From assembly GCA_013396655.1 (NCBI GenBank), contig WBMV01000121.1, positions 558,001-622,000 of the forward strand: a DNA stretch of 64,000 nucleotides, given 5' to 3'. The first letter of the stretch is position 1, and every line of letters starts with the position of its first letter. The DNA comes from Campylorhamphus procurvoides (Eukaryota; Chordata; Aves; Passeriformes; Dendrocolaptidae). Shown here piece by piece: positions 26,118-38,930 of this stretch. The notes beneath the pieces are model-generated. The model ran no database searches, was not told where the DNA came from, and was given only the letters and a program-made list of their open reading frames with translations. The position numbers and the translations under genes are program-made.

Positions 26118-27960
26118 TTGAAAGGTTATATGTTGGGTCAGAACAAGGGTCCATCTATCCTATTTGGCTGCAGCATCTGGAGAGAGACTCCATGAGAAAT
26201 GGCAGAGTATAATCCTTACATTGTTATATTTTCCCAGTTTCTAGAAATCAGAGATTAGGGACTTGCTGCACAGAGTGGCTGTTTAACAGCCACAAATCTC
26301 ACTCCATGGAGGCACCCGATTTTATTTTCAAACTCTTCAGATGCTAAACCTCCATGGCATCCTATGGCACTTCCATGATTTTATGTGTGCTATGTTTACA
26401 ATTATTTAACTTTGTATGGTTTAGGTGTGCAGTTAAAGCTTTCTGCTGGATGCTCCTAGTTCTTGTATTGGGAAAAGCAGAATTGTTCCCTTCTCCTCTT
26501 CTCCATATCATTCAGGATTTTTATGCATCTTAAGTGTGTCCTGTTTGGACACACTTTTTCCCACGCTAGCAGTCTTCATATAGACGCCTCTGCTTACTTT
26601 TGCTACCTCTCTGTCTGAAGTTTTCCAATTCTTCTACGTCCTTTATGAGACAGAGGCTGAGACACAAGCCAGACCTGTCTCTAAGCTGTGACAGCATTAT
26701 TAAAACGATACTGTTTTCTCTTATTCCATCTCTAATGTTGTTCACATTTTTGAAAACGAAAGGTTATCAAGCAAATGTCTTTCGAGCACTGTCCTAAGTT
26801 GTCCCTCATCTCCAAAAGAAAACCAGCTAAATTTGGATCTGACCAAATTGTGGTTAGGGCTTCATTCCCACAGTATATTACTTGACATTTATCAAGGATT
26901 AATTTTATCTTCCATTTTATCGCCCATTCAGCATGATGTAAACTTTTGAAATGCTCCAGTCTGCTTTGGTTTTGATTGTCCCAACTACTTCCAAAACACC
27001 AGCAAACTTTCCCCTCACTGTTCTTCAACTTTTCTAGGTGATTTGTGGCCATTCCCAGCCACATCCCCCTGGGATTCCCTGAGTAACTGCTCCAGGAAGA
27101 ATAGCAACCATTTATTCCTGCCTGCTGCTCCCTCTCCTCTGAGCAGTTATTAATGCACAGCAATCTCCCCCTGACGTTAGGTTTCTGTAAGATTGTTTAG
27201 GAAGGGATATTTTAGAAAGGTTTAGGAATCCAAAGGTAATTTTTTTTCTCAAGTTGCCCTTGTCTACAAGGGCAATGATCCTTTCAAAGAATTGTACAGG
27301 ATTTGTGAGGCATAATTTCTTTATTTATGAACCCTGTCCACTATCTCCAGTAAGCTGTATATATTCATGTCTACTAATTCTGCTCATTATTATAACTTCC
27401 ATCAGTCTGCCTCAGCAGGAAGTCAAATTTACCATTCTCTGGTTTCCTGGCTCCCCTCCGGAGATTATTTTAAAAATTGAGGCCACATTTGCCACCTTCC
27501 ATTACTCTGGAACCTGGGCCAATGTAAGCGATAGGTTACACACTACTGTGAAAAGTTCAGCAATTTTATATTTGAATTCCCTTAGATCCCTCGAGTGATT
27601 GTTACCTGCTCCTGGCAATGTGTTGCTGCTCACTTTATTGATTTGCTCTAAAACCTCTCTACTGACAGTTCAATTTGACATAACCCCTCAGCCTCACCCC
27701 TGTAAATAAAAACCTGTTGTGCAAACTTCCTTAAGCCTCTCTGTGCTGAATCCTGACACAAAGAATCCTTTTCCCTTTTTCTCTTTCTTTTTCCCTTTAT
27801 CTTTTTCTTTTCCCTTTTTCTTTTTCTTTTTCTTTTTCTTTTTCTTTTTCTTTTTCTTTTTCTTTTTCTTTTTCTTTTTTTTTCTTTTTCTTTCCCTTTT
27901 CCTAACAAGCTTCTCTGATTTTCTTAGCCACCCTTCTTAAAGTGCTGTGATAACATAATT
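26118..27960 (-). mobile_element. Long ancient CR1-type LINE relic (3' half)
   Basis: Reading the plus strand gives the antisense of the old amniote (turtle/crocodile-type) CR1 3' half in the right order. It starts with a 'GGGTCAGAACAAGGGTCCAT' block at 26135-26154. Next come a 'CTAGTTCTTGT' block near 26455 and the 'ACTTGACATTTATCAAGGAT' block near 26881. The 'CCTGGGATTCCCTGAGTA' block near 27068, the 'TTTTAAAAATTGAGGCCACA' block near 27468 and the 'GATTTGCTCTAAAACCTCTC' block near 27640 follow. The element's 3' end is therefore at the left. A CTTTTT microsatellite interrupts it at 27768-27902. Matching beyond that is weak, so the 5' limit is uncertain. All frames are broken. Confidence 0.8.
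27768..27902. repeat. (CTTTTT)n microsatellite
   Basis: A pyrimidine tract of CTTTTT hexamers with CCC interruptions. About ten uninterrupted units lie between roughly 27814 and 27876. It gives a spurious Lys/Arg minus-strand frame and a poly-Phe plus-strand frame. It lies within or at the edge of the antisense CR1 relic, so it seems to have expanded inside the dead element. Confidence 0.93.
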
Positions 27961-29354
27961 CACTTTTTAATATTTTTCTCCTTCTAGAGCATTAAACTTT
28001 GGTAGCTTGGACACTACAGTGTGTCTTTAGTATTATTCTGTCTTGAACTATATCTTGTGCAACACTTTTTTCCTATACATGTCTAGTATTCATCTAGACC
28101 AGTCTGGGGGCTTTTCACTTTTCTTGAGAAAACAGTCATTTACGACGTCTACAACTTTTGTCTCTGTATAATGCCTGCACTGACATTCCCCCATTGTCAT
28201 GGGGATAAGTGATGACTGAAATTTTCCATTGCTGCTCTGTTTCTGATCCTGGAAGCTGTGGTCACCACTGTGCTCCAATGATGTGGACTGTTGCCCCAGT
28301 ATTAACCTGTAACCCACAATTTCAATCCATAGTGATACCCTAGGACTTGTTGATGTGGATGACTTAATCGTATCATTTGCCTGCCAAGGCTTTCTTTAAA
28401 GCAGACACTGTTTCTCCACCAACAGACAGCTCTGCTTTCTCCTATAATTTTTACCTTTGTGTTACACTAATTTTCTTTCCTTCCTCCTATTTCAGATACA
28501 ATCTCTTATAAAAAATCTTCATTTAGACTTAAGTTTTTCTGTTCATGTGACTCTGATCTTTGACCATTACCATTTGCCTAAAGGCATTGTACATTTTTGC
28601 TCTTATTCTCATTGTATGCTCTGTTTGATTGCAGCTTTATTTGTTCTTCAATATCGCTCAGTGGTTTTACTGACTTATTTTGCATATTCTTTTACCAGAA
28701 AAGAGACATTTTTTCTCCTGCCCTATGGAAGATGAATCATCCTAGTGTGACCATTGATTTTTCATCTTTCTTTTGCTCTTACACATCTATAATCTTTTAA
28801 AGCAAAGTTAGTGAAACTTCTTTTCACTTGCAAAACAAAGAATTACATTGGGCTGATACTAATGAGACTTTATATACAAACAGATCTGTTCAAATAAAGG
28901 CAGAATTTGTGTTCTGTGATAAAGTATCCTTGTTCTTTTCTGATTTATTTGATTGCTAACACTAATCTGGTAACAATTCAAATGTTCTCCATGACCACTC
29001 TATAACCTTATTAAATAAAATCTGAACTGCTTATATAAGACAACCCAATTAACTGCAATAGCAGAGCTGAACTCCATTGGAAATGTGTGCATCTTTTAGA
29101 AATTTTGGGAAAGACCAATGGCAATACATCACGGAAGCACAAGCTAATGTAAGTTATACCTGATATGGCTTTCATTTGGACACTGCAATCACCTGCTTTT
29201 CTTTTTTTTAACCCCAGAGGAGCATGCTACCTTGTAGAACTCCTTTTATCTTAAGAGATTGTCTTGAAAGCTTCAGTAACTTCATCAGAGTAATTCCTCC
29301 TTGCTTTGATCCTGTTGAGTGGTTTGGTTCAGAGAAAGGAGAATCTGTGCCAGG

Positions 29355-29430
29355 ATGGAGTCCTGCTTGGCCCTGGGCTCCTGGGAGAAGGTGGGCTCCC
29401 TGCTGGAGTCGGAGGTCTTGCAGTGTACCA
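29355..29430 (+). CDS. Weak candidate first coding exon (partial, unrecognised)
   Basis: In an AT-rich neighbourhood, a short GC-richer island carries an ATG with good Kozak context (A at -3, G at +4). It encodes 25 codons starting Met-Glu-Ser-Cys-Leu-Ala-Leu-Gly-Ser-Trp-Glu-Lys and is followed directly by GTAAGAG, a good 5' splice donor at 29431. The frame is also open upstream to 29319. I do not recognise the peptide or the parent gene. There is no obvious promoter, and no downstream acceptor exon was identified. It could be an alternative first exon of a large gene or pure chance. Confidence 0.2.
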
Positions 29431-32400
29431 GTAAGAGCTCATCTGTTAATTTTCCCATTGAAATAGTTTCTCATGTTCTTATCGAAGTTCCTCAGTTCAG
29501 AAACATAAAAAATATACACAACTGCTATTTCACTGTTATTTTCAGTTGTAGAGTAGTTTTAATGACAAACAACATTTAAAATGTCTATTTGTGTATACCG
29601 ATATATACATATTCCCACATGCATTTGTGGATGTAAAGCATATACGAACACACATATATACATGTGCTGGCCCTCACGCACAGAAAACCACTAATTATAC
29701 CTTGGAAAAGGAGAATAGAAAAGAAAATAAACTTTTTCCAGGCGCTTCGTACTGAGTCTGAGGAAAAGTCTCCAGATGTCGATTTGCTTACAGCAATTTA
29801 TTTAATCTGTTCCTGGATTTAGCTCATTTTTGGCTCATCGTGCACAAGTCGTGGGTGTCTATACGTATATATATATATGTATATATTTATTTAACAAGTA
29901 TTTAGCCATATATATATTAATTTATCCATGTATCTTTGAGCTCAACACTTTTTCATGGGCAATATGCCTTTATAATGCAAAGGTAAATCAAACCTAGCAT
30001 ATATTTAAAGAGCTGAAAGAATTTGTTTTGTTTTAAAGGAAAAAGGTATTTTTCAGGGCAATATCTTAAACACAAATGTTGAAGCTTGTGGTATGTAAGC
30101 CTAGTTGTTGAATACATCAGGAAGAAAGAAAAGTGTTCCAAAATTCTGCATGAAAGCAGAGCTAGCATGGTAAGAAGGAGGGGAGAAGGGAAGTATAACT
30201 CCCCGAATCTGTGAGATTAAACTTGTAGGTGCTTTGAAGTTAAAGAGAGATTCTTGCCTTGCTCAACTTGCATTTGTTTAGTTGTCCTTACGTGATCCAA
30301 GTGCAGAAGTGAGTCACAAGGTTGTGATAAGGCTGAGAAGTTTGCATAGAATCGTTGTCAGCAACAGACAGGCAAAAAGCTTCTCAAGATCCTCAGGGTA
30401 TTTGAATATAACAACAGGCAGTGAGATGACAAAAGCCTATATAAATTAAAAAAATGATATTTTCCTTATTAAAAATAGTTCAAATTCATTTAAAGAACCA
30501 TCATGGCTTATAATAGCTTCTCATATTACAGTACTGAAAAACTTTAGATTATATAAGGAACTCTGTCTAGCCAGTATATTTCCTTAATTGAAATTTATGT
30601 AAAAGTCAAATTGCTCATGAAATCACTATCTGAGCTCTGGAAACAGATTTTGCTAAAGCATGAAATTTCTTTTTGGCCATCTGTAGTCTCTTCTGCTTAA
30701 AGGATATTTTCTTCCTATCAGATGTGTTCAATCCAATAGTTATTTCAATAATGAAATAGAACATGGGAAACCAGTTGAGATTTGATAAAAAGCCAGGTTT
30801 CTCCTTCCAATTTATTAAAATGAGATGTGAGAGGGTGGCATCTATTAGTCCTAAAACGCTGCAAAACCTATTGTTCAGAAGCCACTAATTTGACTTAATT
30901 TTTATGAATAACACTTTCTTTGTCTAAGGTATCATTTTGTCATAAATGTCTAGCAAGTTCCAATTAAAACTTTTCTTGTTCATTCGGCACAAGAATTGTA
31001 TTTTTAAGCTATATCTATAGTATATCTTCTTGGCTACCAAAAAGGAAATACCAGTTGTAGTTATAGGCTACTTTTAGTAACAAACCAACCAGTGAGAATC
31101 AGTTTTTGTGTAGGAAAATAAATCTAAAATCCAAATATGAGTACAAAGTCAAAAACAAATTAAAGAGGAGTATTTTATTTATGATTAAAATTAGGTTTTT
31201 TCAAGTCATCCTGTGGTGTCCTGGCATGGACAGCACAAGAGGTGTCCTGTCAGCCAGGAACTCATACCCAGACAGGTCGAGACAGAAGTGGTGTGCCCTG
31301 TAATAGGCTGAGCACTGGAGAGCCTGTGTGGGAGTGTGGTTTCCCTGCTTGATGTGCTGACCAGCACAACTTTTGACTTTTTCTGAAATAACCAGAAAAT
31401 AGATGGCCAAGCCAAGAACTGAGTAAAAGATTGTGTAGCCTTTAAGACCCTAAGGTATTAGAAAAGTTTGTTTGGGACTTAAATTTAGTACCAATACAAA
31501 GACACTAATTGTATTTTATGGGGTTATTGGATTCTATATTGATTTCAAGGGGTAAGTTGGTGAGATTTGTTATAGACGGCTAACTTGACAGAGTTACAGG
31601 GTGACTTGTAAGCAGTTACCTAATTCTATTCCCTAGTCCATCTCCAATCCTTTCATTCTGGCCTGCCAATCATTTTTGGGGAGTTTCTTCAGTTAGCACT
31701 TGATTAAAACACACCTTCTTCAATGTTCTGATATTAAGACATCGAGATGAGAACTTCACCACATGTCCATGGTCCACTGTTAAATAACCTCATTGGTCAA
31801 AATCTAAATTTTATATCTCAAATGAGTTTATATGGCTTTGTCTTCCAGCCACTAAACTATTTTTATCTCCTGAAAGCATTTATATGCTATAATAAATTAT
31901 TTACACATGCTTTCCTGACTAACTGACTCTGCTAATAACAACTCTGTTACAGCAGTCAGGACAGACACCAATATGTTTATACCTTGTATGGCGAAGCAAA
32001 CACCATGCTCACGTATGTAGATGAGAAGGCAGAGTGTTGTTCATGGTAAAAGAACAAGTCTTCACTATATTAAATAGCACAACTTTTTATTACTGCTTTC
32101 TCTATTCAAATAGAAGGATTAATCAACTGGCACTACCAGGGAAGGTGCAGCTCCCTGGACATATATTTCCACTGCCTCAGCCCCAGACTTGCTGCTTTCC
32201 CTCTATTTTCTGAAGCTGTAGATAAGAAACTTGTTCAAAGTGGATTGCCAGAGTTTATTTATTGTACTTTACTAAACTTCCCCCTTTTAAGCTCTTTAAA
32301 CAAAGAGGCACTTCATAGCAGACTTCTGATGGTTCCTCAGTCAAATACTTTGACCTTTTGCAGCTCAGCTGTGATTGAAGAGTATTTTTTGAGCCTGAAA

Positions 32401-33427
32401 AGCTCCTAAGGGATCTCAGTCACTGACCCACATATCACAGGGAATAACTCAGGCAGCCCTTGTCTCTCCACTCTGCATCCTGGTTTAGTTTAGGGTGGTT
32501 TGGTTGCTTTCTTCTGCAGAGTATAGATCCCTCTGCAAAGCCACCTGAATTGGCAACAAGCACGTGCACCACATGGCATTGCAGTCTTTTAGGAAAGTGT
32601 ATTTTAGGGCATTGAGGGGTCAGGTTGAGACCCTATTGGGTGGGAGACCAAGATGCAAGAGAAGCAGTGCAGGAGGAAGAGAGATCCCTGCTGGCCTCGT
32701 TATGGTGCTGGCTGCTGGAAGTTGTTGCCCCTTGTCTTTTACTGAAGGCTCTGCTCTTCCCACTGGAAACTTTCACAACTTTGGCTCCCAGATGCCTAGT
32801 TGGCATAGGATTATCATCCTGTGCCCTGTGGGATTATCATCCCAGGACAATCCTTCTGAGGGATAGTCAGGAGGAGACATTGCTTTGAAATAGGAAAGGA
32901 CATGCCCCAGTTTCCCAGAATACTAACTGTGTTGCTTCTGTTCAGTTCAAGGGTTGTTTTTAAACATCATAAAAGTGCAGGAAAAATGGTTCTGGTGTTG
33001 TCATTGCAGGACTCACTGCTACCTGGCCTTCTGCCAGGGCACTGCTGGGTGTTCTATTCAGACTCTCCCTCTGGTACCATGTTTGTCTATTTTTCGTTCT
33101 TCGGAGAATCCTCTCACGTATCTCCATTCTTGTTCCCCATAATCATTTGATTTCTCCCTGTATTTCTCCCCTTCTCTGAGGGAAATAGGGTGGAGAGAAG
33201 TAATGAAGATGCTATTTAGGGAGAGTGTGCAGTCCTCAGTGGTCCATTTGCTGGTGCTCCCCAGGATTCCCAATTGTAGCATACTACTAAGGCCACTACA
33301 GGGTACTTCCCTGCTTATTAGCTTTGGTGATGTTTTATGACTGCTCCATAAACCACTTTAACCATTTAAATTGCCCTTTTCTGAATCCATTAGGTTCTTT
33401 TGCATGGGGGATGTTTTCAAGTCTATT

Positions 33428-33455
33428 AAAGAAAGTGTCTTACTACACTTTCTTT
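33428..33455. repeat. Short perfect inverted repeat
   Basis: AAAGAAAGTGT and ACACTTTCTTT are exact reverse complements around the six-base loop CTTACT. The length is unusual by chance but it has no recognisable family. Confidence 0.65.
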
Positions 33456-34646
33456 GACATCTGCCAGAGATGTTTTTAGTTTTCCTTATGGATAGCTATT
33501 TGCTTGGAAATGAATAGGGTACTCCTTATGCCATGCACTTTCAAATTACTGTTTTTTATTTCCCTGCAGCATCTCCTTGGCTCTAGCCAAGTCTATAATC
33601 TTATCTACAGTATTGATTTTTGTAGCATCCCAGTGTGTCCAAACTAAGCAGAGGGATAAGTAGCACACAGAACTTTCAACATGAAGTTACCAAATAAAAA
33701 AATTGTCCTGGTCACTGCATTATCAAGTTAGTGACAGTTCTGCCTTTTTTCAATGCAGGCCACAGAGATCTGCCTTGTCCAGTGTGTGTCTAATTGCTCA
33801 GGGTCCTGGACAATCTATTAATGCCCCTTGGGTGGAAAGGCTAGCCAGTGTTCAGGGTTTGCAAGGAGAACTGATTATAGAAGTCAGTTACTAGCTTCTG
33901 CTACTGTACTGATTATTTATGAAGAATCCAATATTTTACACAAAATCTGTTTCTGTGAATGCAGTAAAAACAAATACGTGGCAGATTCCTTGCTCACCAT
34001 TTCCAAGATGACTCTTTCAGGGAATACACTTTCTGCATGTGCTTTCTTTTCAGGACATGACAACATTGGTCCCCGTTTCCTGGCTTTCTCTTGCTTACTG
34101 CATCTTTTTGCTTGTTCTTTAAATTGAATAAGAACTGAGGTCTGCGACCTGCTGTGACATTCTCATCTAATATTAATCTATTTTTTATCACTTAAAATGC
34201 CATTGTCACTGTATCTCTTAAAAGATGAAGCCTGAAGGTGGCCCAGTTTCCAAACCCCGTTATCACCAAGGAGGGATTTGTACATCTCTTGTCTTGACAA
34301 CCAAAATGCAGTCATGCAGCTACAGTCAGTAATTACAGCTCCTGGCTGGAAGCAGGAAGATGTTATGTACTACAGATGCTATCTGCATGAGAAAGAACTT
34401 CTGTCTGTGATTTAAACATTTTCCAGGAAACTGAGGCAGGGCACTGTGCTTCAAATGCAGTTAACACTTGGAAGTTTACTGAAGTATGGAAAGACTTGTT
34501 AGAGTTCACCTTGCCTACTTTAGATACCTCTGGCGCAGACATCCACATCTGAGAGCTGCTTGAGAAAATAATGCTTGCGAAAGCATGATTCATCTGGTGT
34601 CCTTGAGACATAGCTCTAGCATGAGATGAGTATGGGCTAGAAGCTC

Positions 34647-35726
34647 ATGTAAAACCTTTTACACCATTTTCCATAGCTTGAACAGGTACACCCTCTGCCA
34701 TGTTAAAAACTGGCTGGATGTGGTGGTGAATGGTGCTATATCCAGCTGGTGGCTGGTCACTAGTGATGTTACCCAGGGCTCAGTATTGGGGTCAATTCTG
34801 TTCAATGTCTTTGTCAATGACGTGCATGCGGGAATCGAGGGCACCCTTAGGCAGTTTGAAGACAACACCAAGTTGGGTGGGAGCGTGAATCTGCTGGGTG
34901 CTCAGAAGGCTCTGCAGAGTGATCTGGACAGCCTGGATCCATGGACTGAGGCCAATAGCATGAGGTTCAAAATGGCCAAGTGACAGTCCTGCTCTTGCGT
35001 CACAAGAACCTCATGCAGAGCTACAGGCTGGGGGAAGAGTGTCTCAGAAGAACAGCTGCTTGGCAGAAAAGGACTTGGAGTTGCTGATTGGCAGCCAGCT
35101 GAACATGAGCCAGCAGTGTGCCCAGATGGAGAAGAAGGCTAGTAGTATCCTGGCCTGTATCAGAAACAGTGTGGCCAGCAGGACTAATGCAGGGATTGTC
35201 CCCCTGTACTCAGCACTGGTGATGCCACATCTCAAGTGCTGTGTCAGTTCTGAGCCCCTCGCTACAATAAAGACATTTTGAGAGGCTGGAGTGTGTCCAG
35301 AGAAGGGCAATGGAGTTGGTGAAGGGTCTGGAGCACAGGTCTGATGAGGAGCAGCTGAGGGAGCTGGGGATGTTTAGCCTGGAGGAACAGGGGCTGAGGG
35401 TGGACCTTATCACTTTTGAATGGAGGTTGTAGCCATACAAGTAAGAGGCAATCAGGCAAGTGAAAATGGCCTCAAGATCTGACAGGGTAGGTTGAGATTG
35501 GGTGTTAAGAAAAATTTCTTCACCTAAAGGATTGTCAACCATGGGAACAGGCTGCCTGGGAAAGTTGTGGAATCATCATCTCTGGAAGTGTTCAAAAAAA
35601 GGCATGTAGATGTGGCACTTTGGGATAGGATTTTGTGGTGAACACAGTGATGCTGGGTTAAAGGCTGGACTCAATAATCTTAGAGGTCTTTTCTAGCCTT
35701 AACAAGTCTCTGATCTCATGATTCAT
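34647..35726 (+). mobile_element. Avian CR1 LINE, 5'-truncated (RT to 3' end)
   Basis: Close match in wording to the avian CR1 3' half. A reverse-transcriptase segment runs through 34678-34983 and 35039-35281 in different frames. The connection region and C-terminal part follow near 35281-35560. The typical 3' UTR comes last, ending in a degenerate copy of the ATTCTATG tandem near 35690-35726. The translated RT has a recognisable 'TSDVTQGSVLGSILFN' block. The catalytic FADD box is changed to FEDN near 34855-34866, and a stop at 34981 plus frameshifts break the frame, so the enzyme is dead. Sequence before 34677 has a deletion inside the palm region. No target-site duplication is evident, as expected for CR1. 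Confidence 0.92.
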
Positions 35727-38700
35727 CAGCTGTAAAGGGAGGGCAGGTTCTGGTGTCAGCTGTTGGTGTCCACATCAGAGACATCCACATTTGGTCAGAC
35801 AAACCCCACTCTGTCCAGCTGACCTTCCATATTAGTCTCACCAAAGCTTCTCCAGCAATGGTTTAAAAGGAGGAAGATCGAGACATTTTCCATTTCATCT
35901 AATGGAAGGTAAAGAAGTGTGAGGGGAATTAGATATGAATAATCTCTAAACTCTGATTTCAGCTACCAGAAGGACGGGTTTGCTGCTGTTCAGGCCCAGG
36001 CTCTTGAACACAGTCTGGAGAAGCAGGAATGAGTGAGAAAATGAGTCATAGTAATGCTAAGATGTGTCTTTTGTCCTTGGGAAGTTGGTTTGAGAGATGA
36101 CATTATGGAAGCCTGGAAGAAACAGAGTTGTCCTTTGCTCAGGAGTGGTCTTGGGACATGGCAAGGCAGTGGTGAGTAGTTCTGAGCCCTGAGGGCTGCA
36201 AAAGGAGTTTTCTGGGGCTCTCTGTAAATGAGATCTCAGCCTGTTGTGCACCACTCTACTCCATTATGCTTCTTTTATTACAACCTCATTACATGGAAAT
36301 TGAGCATTAAACTAGCACAAAACCACTGTAATGGAGTGAGGAATTGGGATCCTCCCATTTTTATGCATATAGTTATGCCACGAGCCAAAGTGTGGGTTCA
36401 GGTTCTGAAGCTCTTGGCCTTAGGATTTATGCATGCATTGCTGTGGCATAACTGTAGGCTTGATGCTGTCTCACTAAGTGGCATACTGGCAAAACAGAGC
36501 AAAATCATCTGACTCTGGGAAGAGCCTACGGCACAAGTAGACAAAAAAAAAAAAATTACACAGCACACAGTGTTCCTGTCTGACAACTCCCCTTACTGCT
36601 GAAGGGGGTCCACCTTGTTTCATGGCAGGTTGCCACCCTCTGTCCAAAGGAAGGGAAGAGAGGAGAAAAAGAAAACACAAAAGCAAGGAGGGGTGCAACA
36701 GTCCAAGGTATGACCACAGCGTTAGTACCTGGGTGTCCCACAGCCATTCCCTGGGAGGATCAGGGATGTGGGTCATGGGGCCATTCCCATGGGAGAGGAC
36801 TGACATTGCCTCCTGTTTTCTCTGAGCCTCCCTGGAGCCCAAGCACTAGGGGCCTTCTCTTCCTTCACAACCTGAGAGCAATTGCTCCTCCCTGAGCACA
36901 GGGGATTTGCAATTTTGCAATATGAAAAAGGAAGATTATGGTTTGGGTGGTGTTGCAGGAACATGCCTCCAAGGTGCCATTGCAGCAATGAAGAGGGTGG
37001 TGGGAAGGGCCAAGAGAAGTTGCCTGGTTTGCTGGTGCCCAAGGCCAGGCATTGATGGACAGACACCAAAGCAATACTTCATGGACAAGCATAGGCAGAA
37101 ATATTTGGTCATTTTGCTTTCTGAGGCAAGGAGTGTCTTTCTCAGGATGTGCTGCCAGCTTCTAAGAATGGTGTTACATGCCACCATGATTGCCTCGAGG
37201 CAGAAGAGTATCATTGTGCTCTAGGTTAATTATAATTGACACTTGAATAAAAAATCCTCCATTCCTCACTCTACTGATCCCTTTGCTATTTGATTCCAGT
37301 GTGTGTGTCTAAAATTAGGCCTTTGGAAGTACTTCATGGCAGGGGTTGTAAATGGTATATTTTCCTAAGCCTGCTGCTCTCGAGGCTTATGTTTTGCCAT
37401 CTTATGACTTGGCTCATGGTCAGAATTGCATCTGTGTAAATTTGGGACATGAAGGCTCAGTAATACACTGTGAGTTCAATAATAAAAGAGTTGAAAAAAT
37501 TCCACTGAAGCATATCAAGTTCATTTAAACAAAGAGCATTGTTATTTAACCCTTACACTAGTACTAGTAGGAACGTGGGAAATAAATCCTCAGCAGCCAG
37601 CAGTCTACCAGGGGTTCAGTGTAGTATTATCCCCTCCCAAGATTTCCTTGCAACACCTATGTGGACATTTTGACACACGTCATGGAATCTCAGTTCAGCA
37701 CTGCATGGATGTGGTAGGACCTGCTGTCACTGTGTGCACTGGGGAGGGGAGAAATTGCCTACTTCTTCACTGCTAACAGATACTCTGAGCCCATACTGCA
37801 AGCACCCCATATTGTCAATGTCTTCAGAACACGGCAGCTAATTATTTTGGTATTTTTTTAAATTACCATCCATTGCATAAAAATAAAAAGTAATTCACCA
37901 TCCATCTGCACAAATAAGACAAGTTTTATGTAGTCAAAGATTTGGCTTTGGGTCACATTTCAGTGGGGTGTTTCCTAAAGAGTGTCTCAGAATAAAACTA
38001 GGCTATTAAAAGCAGCAGTATTCTATTTTTGTCATGAGATTTCTCATTTTAGTTCCAACTGCAGGCCCCAGCACCGTTGAAAGTTTTGGAGCAGAGATGG
38101 GCTGACAATAGGGGGTGAGATTCTCCCATGCAATCTGCCTGCTCTGATTCAGAGCTTGTTTACTTCAAGAAGGCAGAAGAGTGTATACTTCGGACTAATG
38201 TAAAGGGCAGCAGCTCTCCATCCTTTGGCATTCATCATGCGTGTGTCTATAACACACCATTGTGTATTTTATGTTCACCTCTTTGGCAGCAGATTACCAC
38301 AGACTGTGAAAAAGCACTTGCAGTTAGGAATAAGGGAGAGGTCCACTTGCTCTTGCTTTCTCACCCCCTCGTATTCCTGCGTGTCCTTCATCCTGCTTTT
38401 CTTCTGACGTCAGGTTAACACTGCTGTCATTTAATCTCTCTAGAGTGTGGCATGCACCACATGAGATGCTATATTAGGTCTCTCCAAGCCTGCCTTTTTA
38501 GAGCTACACTCTGCTGCCTGCATTTTAGCAGCTCTGTACTGTGGCACCATTCTTGTCATTCCTTCTGATATTTTTGTCTTTGAGTTTCTCCACATCCTGT
38601 CATTAAGTGATTCCTTGAAGCCACATTATGCATCCCTGTTATTTTCTTTCCCTCTGAGCGCTTGTCTTTGTCCACCATCTCAGCTAAGATAACCAGGATA

Positions 38701-38790
38701 ATGATTTGGTATTTACAATTGCTAAAAAAAGTGAAAACAGTAAAGGATTTAGGCATACCAGTGCTGTGATTTCACTAACAAATCATTGAC
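35727..38790. other. Unique non-coding sequence
   Basis: No gene or repeat family is recognised. Overlapping frames on both strands at 36474-37224 (up to 122 codons) have no family signature and mutually shadow each other. A poly-A run sits at about 36542-36554. Confidence 0.5.
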
Positions 38791-38930
38791 GGAAGCAGCA
38801 TGGCCCAAAGGACAAAGGCTGGCCAGAAAGGCAGGACATTTACCCTGCAGTTCTTGTGAGACCCAAAGCAATCACTTTAATCACTCTCCTCTGTTTTCCC
38901 CAGCTGTCATATGAAGCTGATGGGGTGCCA
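38791..38930 (+). mobile_element. MIR-like (CORE/tRNA-derived) SINE relic
   Basis: The block order resembles a tRNA-derived MIR-type SINE. An A-box region 'GCATGGCCCAAAGGACAAAG' is followed by a B-box-like 'GTTCTTGTGAGACC'. Next comes the central 'CAATCACTTTAATCACTCTC' and then the characteristic 'CTGTTTTCCCCAGCTGTCAT' block near 38891-38910. Divergence is high, consistent with an old amniote-wide element. Short frames on both strands across it are chance. Confidence 0.55.

Larger units (their letters stand above)
27961..34646. other. Unique non-coding sequence
   Basis: No established gene. It includes AT-rich simple sequence near 29838-29925 (TATATATA with a palindromic TATACGTATA), one weak candidate exon (29355-29430) and a short perfect hairpin (33428-33455). 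Around 33.3-33.5 kb one phrase resembles antisense CR1 ('TTGCCCTTTTCTGAATCC'), but the flanks do not support it. 28.4-28.85 kb may be a decayed continuation of the neighbouring CR1. Neither is called. Confidence 0.45.

Noticed and set aside
27648..27940. Poly-basic and poly-Phe frames
   Set aside because: They are translations of the CTTTTT microsatellite.
28440..28850. Possible 5' continuation of the 26-28 kb CR1
   Set aside because: The position and T-rich texture fit, but I could not match any definite consensus block.
33290..34200. Possible further antisense CR1 copy
   Set aside because: Only one short phrase resembles the consensus and the flanking order does not match.
36474..37224. 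Several overlapping 90-120 codon frames on both strands
   Set aside because: Mutual shadows in moderately GC-rich DNA; no recognisable product.
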